From Gammaproteobacteria bacterium (GTDB lineage: Bacteria; Pseudomonadota; Gammaproteobacteria; Xanthomonadales; SZUA-36): a stretch of DNA of 64,000 nucleotides. The notes below the pieces were generated by a model, which searched no databases, was not told where the DNA came from, and worked only from the letters and a program-made list of their open reading frames with translations. Positions 1-10,079 of this stretch are shown piece by piece. The stretch covers positions 70,476 to 134,475 of the forward strand of contig JAUIBE010000005.1 in NCBI GenBank assembly GCA_030428105.1, written 5' to 3'. How positions within the stretch are numbered: position 1 is the stretch's first letter; each line of letters opens with the position of its first letter. The position numbers and the translations under genes are program-made.

Positions 1-36
1 GTATCACAGATTCGGTTGTCAAAGCTTCCGAAGTTT

Positions 37-1293
37 TTAGCGCTTCATGAAGTTGAAGAATTCCTCGTTGGACTTGGTCGCCTTCATCTTGTCGAGCATG
101 AACTCGATGGCCTGGGCCTCGTCCATCGGGTGCAGCAACTTACGCAGGATCCACACTTTCTGGAGGATGTCCTGGCCAATCATCAGCTCTTCGCGGCGGG
201 TGCCGGAGCGGTTGATGTCCATGGCCGGGTAGATGCGGCGCTCGGCGATACGGCGATTCAGGTGAATTTCCATGTTGCCGGTGCCCTTGAATTCTTCGTA
301 GATCACCTCGTCCATCTTCGAGCCGGTTTCCACCAGCGCGGTGGCGACGATGGTGAGCGAGCCGCCCTCGGTGACATTACGTGCCGCGCCGAAGAAGCGC
401 TTGGGGCGCTGCAGGGCGTTGGCGTCGACACCACCGGTCAATACCTTGCCGGAGGAGGGCGCCACGGTGTTGTAGGCGCGGGCCAGGCGGGTGATGGAAT
501 CGAGCAGAATGACCACGTCGTGCTTGTGCTCAACCAGGCGCTTGGCGCGCTCGATCACCATTTCAGCAACCTGCACGTGGCGGGTTGCGGGTTCGTCGAA
601 GGTGCTGGCTACGACCTCAGCGTCCACCGAGCGCTGCATTTCGGTCACTTCCTCGGGGCGCTCATCGATCAGCAGGATGATCATTTTGCAGTCGGGATTG
701 TTGGCCCGCATGCTGGTGGCAATGTTCTGCAACATGATGGTCTTACCGGCTTTCGGCGGTGATACCACCAGGCCGCGCTGGCCTTTGCCGATGGGCGCTA
801 CCAGGTCGATGATGCGCGCGGTAATGTCCTCGGTGCTGCCGTTGCCGCGTTCCAGCTTGTACTGCTCGGTGGGAAACTCGGGCGTGAGGTTCTCGAACAG
901 GATCTTGCGCTTGGCGGCTTCCGGCGATTCGTAGTTGATTTCCTCAACCTTCAACAGCGCGAAGTAGCGTTCACTGTCCTTCGGCGGGCGAATCTTGCCG
1001 GCCAGCATGTCGCCAGTGCGCAGGGCGAAGCGGCGAATCTGGCTGGGGGAGACGTAGATATCGTCTGGCCCGGCCAGGTAAGAGCCGGTAGCCGACCTGA
1101 GGAAGCCGAAGCCGTCCTGGAGGATTTCCAGTACGCCCTCGCCGTAAATGCTTTCGCCGTTCTTGGCGTGGGCCTTGAGGATGGAGAAGATGACGTCCTG
1201 CTTGCGCGAGCGGGCTACGCCTTCGAGCCCCATGTCATCTGCAATCTCAAGGAGTTCGGATATAGGTTTCAGTTTCAGGTCGGATAGGTTCAT
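37..1293 (-). CDS. rho: Transcription termination factor Rho
   Basis: Hexameric RNA-dependent ATPase/translocase that ends transcription at non-intrinsic terminators. The protein is 418 aa, matching the usual length of about 419. An N-terminal RNA-binding domain (about 1-130, starting [10 protein letters not shown]) is followed by a RecA-like ATPase core with the P-loop SPPKAGKT (about 180) and the conserved [17 protein letters not shown] stretch. It lies 273 bp downstream of trxA on the same strand, the common trxA-rho arrangement. The start ATG is the only one that gives the conserved N-terminus. Identification is certain. Confidence 0.98.
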   Translation of the reverse strand: MNLSDLKLKPISELLEIADDMGLEGVARSRKQDVIFSILKAHAKNGESIYGEGVLEILQDGFGFLRSATGSYLAGPDDIYVSPSQIRRFALRTGDMLAGKIRPPKDSERYFALLKVEEINYESPEAAKRKILFENLTPEFPTEQYKLERGNGSTEDITARIIDLVAPIGKGQRGLVVSPPKAGKTIMLQNIATSMRANNPDCKMIILLIDERPEEVTEMQRSVDAEVVASTFDEPATRHVQVAEMVIERAKRLVEHKHDVVILLDSITRLARAYNTVAPSSGKVLTGGVDANALQRPKRFFGAARNVTEGGSLTIVATALVETGSKMDEVIYEEFKGTGNMEIHLNRRIAERRIYPAMDINRSGTRREELMIGQDILQKVWILRKLLHPMDEAQAIEFMLDKMKATKSNEEFFNFMKR

Positions 1294-1566
1294 GTTTTAT
1301 TAACTGCGTTCGCGCAGCCTTATGGAAGGAGTTTCGTGGCGTATTGCCGGTTCATGGAAAGAGGGTTGTACTTGGAAACAAGCCAGGCGGTGCAGCGCCG
1401 ATTCTTGGGAGAAGACCGCTCAGGCGTCGAAAATTGTCGAGCGCCATATTTGGCGCTCGGCCCACAAAAGCCGGCATTTCGCCGACTTGTCTAAATCCTT
1501 TTATTTTTTAGGGAAGTCTTTCGAACCGGGTGAATCCCGGTATGGATGGAACAAAACTAGCACGAA
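1294..1566 (-). other. trxA-rho intergenic leader with stem-loops
   Basis: This 273-bp gap holds no convincing gene. It contains a perfect 8-bp inverted repeat (CGAGCGCC / GGCGCTCG, 1438-1459, loop ATATTT) and a second 6-bp hairpin (ACCGGG / CCCGGT on the minus strand, about 1526-1542) just after trxA. Neither is followed by a convincing U-run in the trxA-to-rho direction. rho genes are often controlled by attenuation in a leader, and this region could play that part, but that is inference. Confidence 0.45.
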
Positions 1567-1893
1567 TCAGATGACTTCGTCCACAAATGCTTTCAGCTGG
1601 CCCTTGGTCATGGCGCCCACCTTGGTACCCTGGACTTTGCCATCGCGGAACACCATCAGCGTGGGGATGCCACGGATGCTGTACTGCTGCGGGGTCATGG
1701 TGTTGCTGTCGATGTCCATCTTGGCGACCTTCAGGCGGTCACCGTACTCGGCGGCGATTTCTTCGATGATCGGGGCAATCATTTTGCAGGGGCCGCACCA
1801 TTCCGCCCAGTAATCCACCAGGACGGGGCCATCGGCGCCCAGAACTTCCTTCTCAAAATCTCCGTCGGTAACGTTAAAAATACTTTCGCTCAC
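1567..1893 (-). CDS. trxA: Thioredoxin
   Basis: General cytoplasmic disulfide reductase of 108 aa, the standard length. The active site WCGPC is at residues 32-36 and the cis-proline loop (RGIPTLMVF) is intact. The start is a GTG at 1891-1893, preceded by a GGAGA ribosome-binding site about 6 nt upstream. The gene is upstream of rho on the same strand and divergent from rhlB (171-bp gap). Thioredoxin could also serve as a reductant for the ribonucleotide reductase encoded further along. Confidence 0.97.
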   Translation of the reverse strand: MSESIFNVTDGDFEKEVLGADGPVLVDYWAEWCGPCKMIAPIIEEIAAEYGDRLKVAKMDIDSNTMTPQQYSIRGIPTLMVFRDGKVQGTKVGAMTKGQLKAFVDEVI

Positions 1894-2064
1894 TTGAATT
1901 CTCCGAAATCAGCGGACCCGTCCGCTGGTATGGTGACAGAAGCCCAGTTAATATATTCGAATGGGCCGGTTTTCAAGGCCCGGTCCGCAATTCCCCGACC
2001 CTAAATCCGGGAACCAAATCCTCGAAGGAAACCTGGATAAACACCAGGGCTGAGAACGTGCATT

Positions 2065-3378
2065 ATGCCTCAACAGACCACAGCCAGCGCGCTGAGTGAT
2101 CTTGCATTCGACAAGCTGAATCTACACCCGCAGGTAAAACAGGGGGTGGCAGACGCCGGATTCAAGCACTGCACGCCAATCCAGGCCCTTACTTTGCCTG
2201 TGGCGCTGGAAGGCAAGGACGTGGCCGGCCAGGCGCAAACCGGCACCGGCAAAACGGCCGCTTTTTTGCTGGCCCTGTTCCAGAGGCTGCTGGAAGCCGG
2301 GGTGAAAACCGAATACAAGAACCCCAGCGCCCTGATCCTGGCGCCCACCCGCGAACTGGCCATCCAGATTCACAAGGATGCCGAGTTGCTGGGCAAGCAC
2401 TGCGGCCTGCGAATTGCGCTGGCCTACGGCGGCGTCGACTATGACAAGCAGCGCAAGACCCTGCAGGATGGCGTGGATGTGCTGATTGGCACACCCGGCC
2501 GCCTCATCGACTACTTCAAGCAGAAGGTGTTTAACCTCGACCACATCCAGGTGATGGTGCTGGACGAGGCCGACCGCATGTTCGACCTGGGTTTTATCAA
2601 GGACATTCGTTACCTGTTGCGTCGACTGCCGCCGCGAGATGAGCGCCAGTGCCTGATGTTTTCCGCCACGCTGTCTCACCGGGTGCTGGAACTCGCCTAC
2701 GAGCACATGAACGAGCCCGAGTTGCTGAAGGTCGAGCAAGACCAGGTGACGGCGGACAACGTGCACCAGTCGGTGTATTACCCGGCCAACGAAGCGAAAT
2801 TGCCGCTGCTAGTGGCATTGCTGAGCAAGTTGGAAGAGGGGCGAATTATGGTGTTTGCCAACACCCGCGCGGCCACGGACAAGGTGAACCGCACGCTCAA
2901 CGCCAACGGCTTGCACAGTGCGGCGTTATCCGGCCGCGTGCCACAGAAAAAGCGCCAGACCCTGCTCAAGCGTTTTCACGATGGCGAGATTCCCATCCTG
3001 GTCGCCACCGACGTGGCGGCGCGCGGGCTGCACATTCCCGACGTCACCCACGTTTTCAACTTCGATATTCCCCAGGATGCGCCTGACTACGTACACCGCA
3101 TTGGCCGTACCGCCCGCCTGGGCGCGCGTGGCGAGGCGATCAGCTTTGCCTGCGAGAACTACGCGTTTCACCTGCCGGAAATCGAGGAGTACATCGGTTA
3201 CCCCATCCCGGTAGAGCAGGAAGAAATATCGCCGCTGCCGGATATCACCATTCCGCCACCGCCGCCGCGCCGCGACCGGTTCAAGTCCGGCGGTAGGGGG
3301 CGGGGCAAGGGCAACAGTTCTGGCAAACCGCGCCGACGCAGGCGCCGCAGCAAGTCTGGGGCGAAACCCGGCAACTAG
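2065..3378 (+). CDS. rhlB: DEAD-box RNA helicase RhlB
   Basis: ATP-dependent RNA helicase; in enterics RhlB works in the RNA degradosome. The 437-aa protein shows the Q motif ([13 protein letters not shown]), motif I AQTGTGKT, motif II DEAD ([13 protein letters not shown]), motif III SAT and motif [12 protein letters not shown]. The last 40 residues are a basic Gly/Arg/Lys tail ([10 protein letters not shown]) typical of RhlB and likely to bind RNA. The position divergent from trxA-rho supports the RhlB assignment over other DEAD-box paralogues. It is followed 18 bp later by ftsE. Confidence 0.93.
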   Translation: MPQQTTASALSDLAFDKLNLHPQVKQGVADAGFKHCTPIQALTLPVALEGKDVAGQAQTGTGKTAAFLLALFQRLLEAGVKTEYKNPSALILAPTRELAIQIHKDAELLGKHCGLRIALAYGGVDYDKQRKTLQDGVDVLIGTPGRLIDYFKQKVFNLDHIQVMVLDEADRMFDLGFIKDIRYLLRRLPPRDERQCLMFSATLSHRVLELAYEHMNEPELLKVEQDQVTADNVHQSVYYPANEAKLPLLVALLSKLEEGRIMVFANTRAATDKVNRTLNANGLHSAALSGRVPQKKRQTLLKRFHDGEIPILVATDVAARGLHIPDVTHVFNFDIPQDAPDYVHRIGRTARLGARGEAISFACENYAFHLPEIEEYIGYPIPVEQEEISPLPDITIPPPPPRRDRFKSGGRGRGKGNSSGKPRRRRRRSKSGAKPGN

Positions 3379-3396
3379 CAGGAAGGTCGAGGGCGC

Positions 3397-4086
3397 ATGA
3401 TTACCTTCGAACATGTCAGCAAGCGTTACCCGGGTGGAATCTCCGCGCTCAAGGACGTCAATTTCGAGCTGGCGGCCGGGGAAATGGCGTTCCTGACCGG
3501 TCACTCCGGCGCGGGCAAAAGCACCCTGCTGCGCCTGGTGATGATGCTGGAAACTTCTTCCGGCGGGCAGGTGTTCGTCAACGGCCAGAATCTCAGCAAA
3601 ACCCCGCTTTCGATGGCGCCAAAGGTGCGCCGCCGGGTGGGCATGATCTTCCAGGATCACAAGCTGTTGCGCGACAAGACGGTGTTTGACAATGTCGCGC
3701 TGCCGTTGCTGATTGCCGGCATGCGCTACGTGGAGATTCGCAAGCGGGTGCGCGCCGCGCTGGACAAGGTCGGGCTGCTGCACAAGGAGCGCGCCTGGCC
3801 GCCGGCGCTGTCTGGTGGTGAGCAACAGCGGGTTGGCATTGCCCGCGCGATTGTCAGCATGCCGCCGATCCTGATTGCCGATGAGCCCACCGGAAACCTC
3901 GACCCCGAACTATCGCGCGAGCTGTTTGCCCTGTTTGACGAGATCAACCAGCAGGGCGTCACCGTGTTGATCGCCAGCCACGACCTGGCCCTGGTGCGCG
4001 CCATGAGTCGCCGGGTGCTGGTGCTTTCCGGCGGCAACCTGGTTGATGACATTCCTGCTGGTGTCACCGGGCGAAGCGCATCATGA
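3397..4086 (+). CDS. ftsE: Cell division ATP-binding protein FtsE
   Basis: ABC-type ATPase that, with FtsX, regulates peptidoglycan hydrolysis at the septum. The protein is 229 aa, with Walker A GHSGAGKST (about 37-45), signature LSGGEQQR, Walker B LIADEPTGNLD and the switch His in ASHDLAL. A GAGGG ribosome-binding site precedes the ATG. Its stop overlaps the ftsX start (ATGA), so the two are translationally coupled. The envC-like activator expected to act downstream of FtsEX is also in this window (43694-44854). Confidence 0.97.
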   Translation: MITFEHVSKRYPGGISALKDVNFELAAGEMAFLTGHSGAGKSTLLRLVMMLETSSGGQVFVNGQNLSKTPLSMAPKVRRRVGMIFQDHKLLRDKTVFDNVALPLLIAGMRYVEIRKRVRAALDKVGLLHKERAWPPALSGGEQQRVGIARAIVSMPPILIADEPTGNLDPELSRELFALFDEINQQGVTVLIASHDLALVRAMSRRVLVLSGGNLVDDIPAGVTGRSAS

Positions 4087-5042
4087 GCGACTCAACGACA
4101 CGCCAGCAGATGCGTTCCTGGGGCAGGCGCCAGCTCTATAGCCTGTTTTCCAGTATCGGCACCCTGCTCAGTCACAAGTTGGCCACCCTGATGACGGCCC
4201 TGGTGCTGGGCATTGCGATGGCCCTGCCGCTTGGCCTGTTTGTCTCGGTCGAGAACCTGCGCGCGGTGGATTTAAGGGCCAGCGAGTTTGGCTCGATCAC
4301 CGTGTTCCTGCAGCGTGAGGGCGGCGAAGGGCTGGCCAATGCGTTGGCCGAGGCGGTTAGCGAGCGTGGCGGCGCCGGGGTCTCGCTGATTTCGCCGGAT
4401 GAGGGCATGCAGGAATTTACCACCGCGTCCGGCTTCGGGCAGGCGGCGGATATCTTTGACGAAAATCCCTTGCCCTGGGTGGCGGTGTTATCGCCCCCGC
4501 CGGGCCGGCAGGCGGAAGTCGACGCCTGGGTGCGCGACTGGGAACCCTGGCTGGAACAGCGCGAGGGCATCGAACTGGTGCAGGTTGACCACAAGTGGAT
4601 GCAGCGCCTGTCGGGTCTCCTGGCCCTGGGCGATGCGGTCATCACCGTTCTGGCGGTACTGTTCTCTCTGGCTGTCGTGGTGGTGGTGGCCAATACCATC
4701 CGCCTGGATGTGGCCAATCGCGCCGAGGAAATCGAGGTGATGAGCCTGGTGGGGGCCAACAACGGATTCATCCGCCAGCCGTTCCTGTATTCCGGCTTCT
4801 GGTATGGCCTGGCCGGGGCCGCGCTGGCCCTGTTGCTGCTGTTTGCGGGGCTGGCCTACCTGCAACCGCCGCTGGAGCGCCTGATGGATGCCTACGGCAA
4901 CCAGCACCAGCTCGTGGGGCTGGGTCCAGACCGCGCCCTGCTGGTGCTGCTGATGGGCGGATTGCTGGGCCTGGCGGGCGCCTGGCTGTCGGTGCAAAGG
5001 CATCTCAGGCTGCTCGCCCATGGGCGTGGAATCCGCCACTGA
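4083..5042 (+). CDS. ftsX: Cell division protein FtsX (permease-like)
   Basis: Inner-membrane partner of FtsE, 319 aa. One transmembrane segment near residues 35-55 (LATLMTALVLGIAMALPLGL) is followed by a periplasmic loop of about 110 residues, then three C-terminal membrane segments. The family signature (NTIRLDVANRAEEIEVMSLVGA) lies after the second segment. The periplasmic loop is where FtsX contacts EnvC-type activators. The start codon overlaps the ftsE stop by 4 nt. Confidence 0.96.
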   Translation: MSDSTTRQQMRSWGRRQLYSLFSSIGTLLSHKLATLMTALVLGIAMALPLGLFVSVENLRAVDLRASEFGSITVFLQREGGEGLANALAEAVSERGGAGVSLISPDEGMQEFTTASGFGQAADIFDENPLPWVAVLSPPPGRQAEVDAWVRDWEPWLEQREGIELVQVDHKWMQRLSGLLALGDAVITVLAVLFSLAVVVVVANTIRLDVANRAEEIEVMSLVGANNGFIRQPFLYSGFWYGLAGAALALLLLFAGLAYLQPPLERLMDAYGNQHQLVGLGPDRALLVLLMGGLLGLAGAWLSVQRHLRLLAHGRGIRH

Positions 5043-5174
5043 AAAGACCGGTAAATTGTTCCCCCTAATTACTGAACCCGCCGGTGCAGTTGTTGTCCAA
5101 AATTGCAGACCGGCCAGAGGTGGCCCCCAACGGATGGGGCGTGGTAAAATTGCCCGCTGGCCCAGGAGGTTTTG

Positions 5175-6035
<861 letters not shown>

Positions 6036-6068
6036 AATGTAGATTCGGTCCGGTGAACACCGGATAGC

Positions 6069-6098
6069 AAAACGGCCTCCAGTGGAGGCCGTTTTTTT
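6069..6098 (+). terminator. Bidirectional intrinsic terminator between rpoH and the TonB receptor
   Basis: A perfect 9-bp G+C-rich stem (ACGGCCTCC 6072-6080, loop AGT, GGAGGCCGT 6084-6092) is flanked by an A-run on the left and seven T on the right. It can therefore end rpoH transcription and also the convergent receptor transcript that stops at 6117. It is the clearest intrinsic terminator in the window. Confidence 0.93.
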
Positions 6099-6116
6099 AT
6101 GCCCGGGTGTCCGGGT

Positions 6117-8921
6117 TTACTGGAAGTTGAACTGCACACCCAGTGCGTAGGCGGTTCCGATATCGTCGTACTGGTACACGCGAGAGCGGTTGCCTGCGTA
6201 GTAGTACTCCGGCTCATCGCCGATGTTGACGACCTCGGCGTAAACCTGCCAGTTCTCGTTGAAGCGGTACTTGGCGGTGAAGTCCCACTGCAGGTGGTCA
6301 TCGGTGTAGCGGTCGTAACCTTCTTCAACCAGCTCGTCGATGTACTTGTCGCGGTATTTCATCGCCAGCCTCAGGTCGAAGCCGTGCTTGTCGTAGCCAA
6401 TCATCAGGCTGCCGATGTTTTCGGCCTGCTTGGGCAGGGTGATCTTGCGATCGCCGGTGTCCGCGTCGCTGTCAACGAAGGTGTAGTTGATGGCCACCAG
6501 GAAGGCGTCCCAGGGGGCGCCCAGGAAGCCGAAGTGCTGCTGGTAGTTGAGCTCGATGCCCTTGACCTGTGCCGAATCGCCATTCAGGGCAATCACGGCT
6601 TCGTCCAGCTCGCGGCCCTGGAAGTTAAAGCCTTCCAGTTCCTGGATGAAAATGAAGTCGTCGATGTCCTTGTAGAAAATACCCGCCGAGAGCACGCTGA
6701 GGTCGGTGGGGTACCAGGCAATTGATGCGTCGTAGTTCCATGAAAGGAAGGGGTCGAGTTCAGGGTTGCCCAGTTCGGCCTCGCCATCTTCGATGGCGAC
6801 ACGGAACGCCACTTCTTCCACACGCGGGCGAACCACCGAGCGATAAACGGATGCGCGGCCGATCAGGTTTTCGGAGAAATCAAACCTCAGGGTCGCGCTG
6901 GGCAGCCAGTCGGTGTAGTCCTTGGAGGCCTGCACCGGCGTGACCACAACCATGTCGTCTTCAAGCAAAATGCCGCCAACTTCCTGGCCTTCTTCAAAAA
7001 TCTCAACCACGTTGCCGCGGTTATTGGTTTCGGTACGTTCCACGCGAACACCGGCGATAAAGGTGGCGCGGTCGGTTTCCCACTTGCCCATGCCGTAGGC
7101 GGCGTAGATGTCCTCGTCGTATTTGAAATCGGAAACGTTCGAGTCGACGATTGAGTCGATTTCTTCGAACTCGATGCCCTGGCCTGAAGCGAGAATGTCG
7201 CGAATGCCTGTCGGGTTCGGGACCGGCGTAACCGGTGTTGGCAAACCATACTGGTCGCCAAAGCCGGGGTAGGGCACATCCGACATGAACCAGGTGTCGT
7301 CGTTAGACCAGAAGCTCACGTTCTCGTCGGTTTGCTTGGTGCGCCAGCGCGCCTTGGCGCCAAACTGGATTTCGCCGAAGCCGGTGGTGCGGATTGCATC
7401 GAGGTTCAGGGAAGTCTGCTGGTCCTTGTTGGTTTCGTCGAGGGTTTCGATCTCGTCGAGCTCAAACAGGCTGTCGTCCTGCAGCGCCGACCAGAAGGCG
7501 GAATCCACCACCGGGATTTGCGGGTTGCTGCGGTCCAGCGACAGCACCGGCGAACCATCGGTGATGTAGTCGTCGCCTGATTCAAACTCGGCTACCCACA
7601 CGGAATCAACTTCGTCCGGTGTGTGTTCCTTGGCCGAGGAATAACCCAGGTTTGATTTGAACAGCCAGTCGGTTAACTGGGTTTCAGAACCAAAGGAGAT
7701 CGACAGCGTATCGGCGGTCTGGGTGCGGTCCTTGGTGGAGTGCTCGACTTCCGCCGTGTAGTAGTCGGCCCGCGTCGCGGTCAGCGTGTCCTGGTCGACA
7801 TCATCAAGGCCGAAAGCTACCGCGTCACGTAACTCGGTGTCTTCAAATTCGCTGTACAGGGTGTACAAGTGCAGTTGGGTAGAGTCGCTGACATCCAGGT
7901 CGAAATTGAGCACCGCGCTGACGCGCTGGCGATCAACGGTATACAGGCGCGGCTCGAAAGTTTCGGCAAAGTCGTTGCCGTTGTCGCCCACTTCCCAGTC
8001 ATCGCCCTCGTTGTTGTCTACTTGCAGGCGACGATTGTTGTAGCTGATGGCGCCGGCAATGCCCAGCCGGCGATCATTGGCCAGTTCGTAAATATTGCTG
8101 CCGGCCACGGAAACCTTGGGGTTGTAGTCGCCGCGCAGGTCGGTATAGCCCGTTTCCGCGCGGGCCTTCACGTAAGGGCCGTTGCGGCTGAAGGCGCTCA
8201 GGGTCTTGATGTTGATGGAACCGCCAATCGCGTCGCCATCCATGTCCGGGGTCAGGGTCTTGCTCACTTCCAGCCCGTCAAGAACATCGGAGGGAATCAC
8301 GTCGAGTTGAAGCGCGCGGCGTGGTTCGCCTGTGCTGGCTCGAACCCCGTTAATCGAGGTTGCATTCAGGTCGGGGTCCATGCCGCGGATGACCACGTAG
8401 CGGCCCTCGCCCTGGTCATTCTCCACCGTCACGCCGGGCAGGCGATTAAGCGACTCGGCCACGTTCTGGTCTGGAAACTGGCCCATGGCGTCGGTGTCCA
8501 GCACCGAGACCAGGTTGTCTGCCGCGCGCTCCTGGTTCAGTGCGTTTGCGACCGCGGCGGCCTGGCCTTCAACCAGCACCTCCTCGATCTGGCTGGCCTG
8601 GGCGACATCGCCGCCCAGCACCACGCTGCCCATGGCAAGGCCTTCAGCCGGAACCGTGATGGGGATGCGCATGTCCTCGGCGCCGACGTACGAGATCACC
8701 AGTGTGTGCGAACCGGCAGGAATGTTGGTTAGGCGAAAGCGGCCCCTGTCGTCTGTGGATGTGGATCGGGGAATTCCTTCAACCCGCACCAGGGCGCCCG
8801 AAAACGGCACGCGTTCACTTTCGTCAGTCAGCGCGCCAGTAACGGTTTGTGCAAAAGCCACGGGTGTGGCCAGGAGTGCGACGATCAAGATTGCGAAGGA
8901 GGCAAGCGAAGTCTTAAACAT
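6117..8921 (-). CDS. TonB-dependent outer-membrane receptor (probable phytate/inositol-phosphate uptake)
   Basis: The 934-aa precursor has a signal peptide (1-24, cleaved after AFA), a carboxypeptidase-regulatory-like beta-sandwich (about 26-105), a TonB box IEEVLVEG (112-119), a plug domain with the LPGVTVENDQGEG...VIRGM block (about 160-181), and a long beta-barrel ending in VQFNFQ. The plug motifs (SINGV, DVIPSDVLDGLEV, DGDAIGGSINI) are those of the Xanthomonas/Caulobacter receptor class, usually linked to organic nutrients rather than siderophores. The start ATG follows a GGGAG site. It is divergent from the inositol regulator and has its own promoter. The substrate is inferred from the neighbouring phytase and iol genes only. 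Confidence 0.85.
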   Translation of the reverse strand: MFKTSLASFAILIVALLATPVAFAQTVTGALTDESERVPFSGALVRVEGIPRSTSTDDRGRFRLTNIPAGSHTLVISYVGAEDMRIPITVPAEGLAMGSVVLGGDVAQASQIEEVLVEGQAAAVANALNQERAADNLVSVLDTDAMGQFPDQNVAESLNRLPGVTVENDQGEGRYVVIRGMDPDLNATSINGVRASTGEPRRALQLDVIPSDVLDGLEVSKTLTPDMDGDAIGGSINIKTLSAFSRNGPYVKARAETGYTDLRGDYNPKVSVAGSNIYELANDRRLGIAGAISYNNRRLQVDNNEGDDWEVGDNGNDFAETFEPRLYTVDRQRVSAVLNFDLDVSDSTQLHLYTLYSEFEDTELRDAVAFGLDDVDQDTLTATRADYYTAEVEHSTKDRTQTADTLSISFGSETQLTDWLFKSNLGYSSAKEHTPDEVDSVWVAEFESGDDYITDGSPVLSLDRSNPQIPVVDSAFWSALQDDSLFELDEIETLDETNKDQQTSLNLDAIRTTGFGEIQFGAKARWRTKQTDENVSFWSNDDTWFMSDVPYPGFGDQYGLPTPVTPVPNPTGIRDILASGQGIEFEEIDSIVDSNVSDFKYDEDIYAAYGMGKWETDRATFIAGVRVERTETNNRGNVVEIFEEGQEVGGILLEDDMVVVTPVQASKDYTDWLPSATLRFDFSENLIGRASVYRSVVRPRVEEVAFRVAIEDGEAELGNPELDPFLSWNYDASIAWYPTDLSVLSAGIFYKDIDDFIFIQELEGFNFQGRELDEAVIALNGDSAQVKGIELNYQQHFGFLGAPWDAFLVAINYTFVDSDADTGDRKITLPKQAENIGSLMIGYDKHGFDLRLAMKYRDKYIDELVEEGYDRYTDDHLQWDFTAKYRFNENWQVYAEVVNIGDEPEYYYAGNRSRVYQYDDIGTAYALGVQFNFQ

Positions 8922-9025
8922 TTGTTTATCTCCCGGCCGCTGGTGAGCATCCGGCCACGGTATTTGTGTGAAGAGTCGTTCTTGTAAGTTGTTTTCTTAA
9001 GGGCAGCATTCTTTGGCCGCGATCC

Positions 9026-9054
9026 AGTATAGAACAAAATTTTTTATTTGTAAA
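9026..9054 (-). promoter_or_regulatory. Sigma-70 promoter of the TonB-dependent receptor
   Basis: Read on the minus strand, TTTACA (9054-9049) and TATACT (9031-9026) are separated by exactly 17 bp of A/T-rich DNA. Each differs from consensus at one position. Transcription would start near 9019, about 100 nt before the receptor ATG at 8921. An operator-like GGAA-N6-TTCT lies just upstream of the -35 element. Confidence 0.7.
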
Positions 9055-9059
9055 AAGTT

Positions 9060-9073
9060 GGAATATATTTTCT
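9060..9073. promoter_or_regulatory. Operator-like site GGAA-N6-TTCT
   Basis: GGAATATATTTTCT lies 5 bp upstream of the receptor -35 element. It fits the GRAA-N6-TTY pattern shared with sites at 9133, 9153, 11123 and 22645, and is one base from the GGAA-N6-TTCC motif described for the RpiR-type IolR of Sinorhizobium meliloti. Binding by the local RpiR protein is inference. Confidence 0.5.
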
Positions 9074-9131
9074 AATATCACCCTGGGGCACAGAATTCGA
9101 TCGACCGATCGACCACTGTACCGGCCTTAGA

Positions 9132-9167
9132 TGAAATATTTGTTTCAGAGCTGAAAAAGATGTTTCA
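9132..9167. promoter_or_regulatory. Tandem operator: two TGAAA-N6-TTTCA palindromes
   Basis: TGAAA-tatttg-TTTCA (9132-9147) and TGAAA-aagatg-TTTCA (9152-9167) are two identical-arm inverted repeats spaced 20 bp start to start, about two helical turns. They end 24 bp before the RpiR start codon, as expected for autoregulation. A tandem 8-bp direct repeat CGATCGAC lies just upstream at 9098-9113. Confidence 0.65.
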
Positions 9168-9191
9168 TAGTGCCCAACAGCCCAAACCGAT

Positions 9192-10079
9192 ATGAAACAG
9201 ATGCCACAAAAACCACCCACAAACCTGCAAGCGCTTCGAACGGAAATTGCCAGTCGCTACGAGGCCATGAGCCCGCGTCTCAAGCAGGTGGCGTCCTACG
9301 TGCTGGACAACCCCAACGATATTGCGGTTGAGACCCTGTCTGTGATTGCCGGCCGTTGTGATGTTCAGCCGTCCACCATCGTGCGTTTTGCCAAGGCCCT
9401 GGGTTACGGTGGCGCCAGCGAGATGCAGCGCCTGTTCCGCGACGAGATTCTTGCAGCCTCGCCCAGCCCGAGTTACTCGGAGCGGGTCAGGCAGTTTCGT
9501 GAACGCTCAAACTCCATGGACTGGTTCTCTCCATTCAACGTGATGCACGATTTCACCGAGAGCAACATCATCGCACTGGAGCATTTGCGCGAGGGCGTCA
9601 GCAAGGATGACCTGGAAACAGTCATTGACCTGATGCACAAAGCCCACACGGTCTACCTGGCCGGCGTACGGCGCTCGTTTCCGGTTGCGGCTTACCTGGC
9701 GTATTCGCTGAGCCACGTTGAGAAGCGTGCTTTTCTGCTGGATGGCGTGGCGGGCATGACCTCGGAGCAAAGCTGGATGATGGGTCCCGAGGACATTGTC
9801 ATCGCGGTGACTTTTCGTCCTTACGCCAGTGAGACCGCAGATGTGGCTGAGCGGGCCAAGGCCAATGGCACGCCACTCATCGCCATCAGCGACAGTCGAC
9901 TTAACCCGGTGGCGCGAGATGCCGCCGTATGCTTTGAAATCAAGGATGCCGAGGTACGCCAGTTTCGCTCCCTGACCGCATCCATGTGCCTGGCCCAGAC
10001 CCTGGTCATCAGCTACGCCTACCGTTTCGGAGCGAACGGGGGCAATGGTCTGGGAACTCATAAAGGGCCCGCCGAATGA
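9192..10079 (+). CDS. iolR: RpiR/MurR-family transcriptional regulator of the inositol operon
   Basis: A 295-aa protein with an N-terminal helix-turn-helix of the RpiR type (about 15-90; LSVIAGRCDVQPSTIVRFAKALGYGG) and a C-terminal SIS sugar-phosphate-binding domain (about 130-270; VYLAGVRRSF, AVTFRPYASET). RpiR-type IolR proteins repress inositol catabolism in rhizobia and Salmonella and sense pathway intermediates through SIS. It is the first gene of the iol operon and overlaps iolG by 4 nt (ATGA). Paired palindromes lie directly upstream. The symbol is assigned by context; repressor or activator mode is not visible from sequence. An alternative ATG lies three codons downstream. Confidence 0.85.
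   Translation: MKQMPQKPPTNLQALRTEIASRYEAMSPRLKQVASYVLDNPNDIAVETLSVIAGRCDVQPSTIVRFAKALGYGGASEMQRLFRDEILAASPSPSYSERVRQFRERSNSMDWFSPFNVMHDFTESNIIALEHLREGVSKDDLETVIDLMHKAHTVYLAGVRRSFPVAAYLAYSLSHVEKRAFLLDGVAGMTSEQSWMMGPEDIVIAVTFRPYASETADVAERAKANGTPLIAISDSRLNPVARDAAVCFEIKDAEVRQFRSLTASMCLAQTLVISYAYRFGANGGNGLGTHKGPAE

Noticed and set aside
9098-9113. Tandem CGATCGAC repeat as a mobile-element trace or attachment site
   Set aside because: Only two 8-bp copies, no partner copy at the other end of the island and no integrase or transposase nearby.
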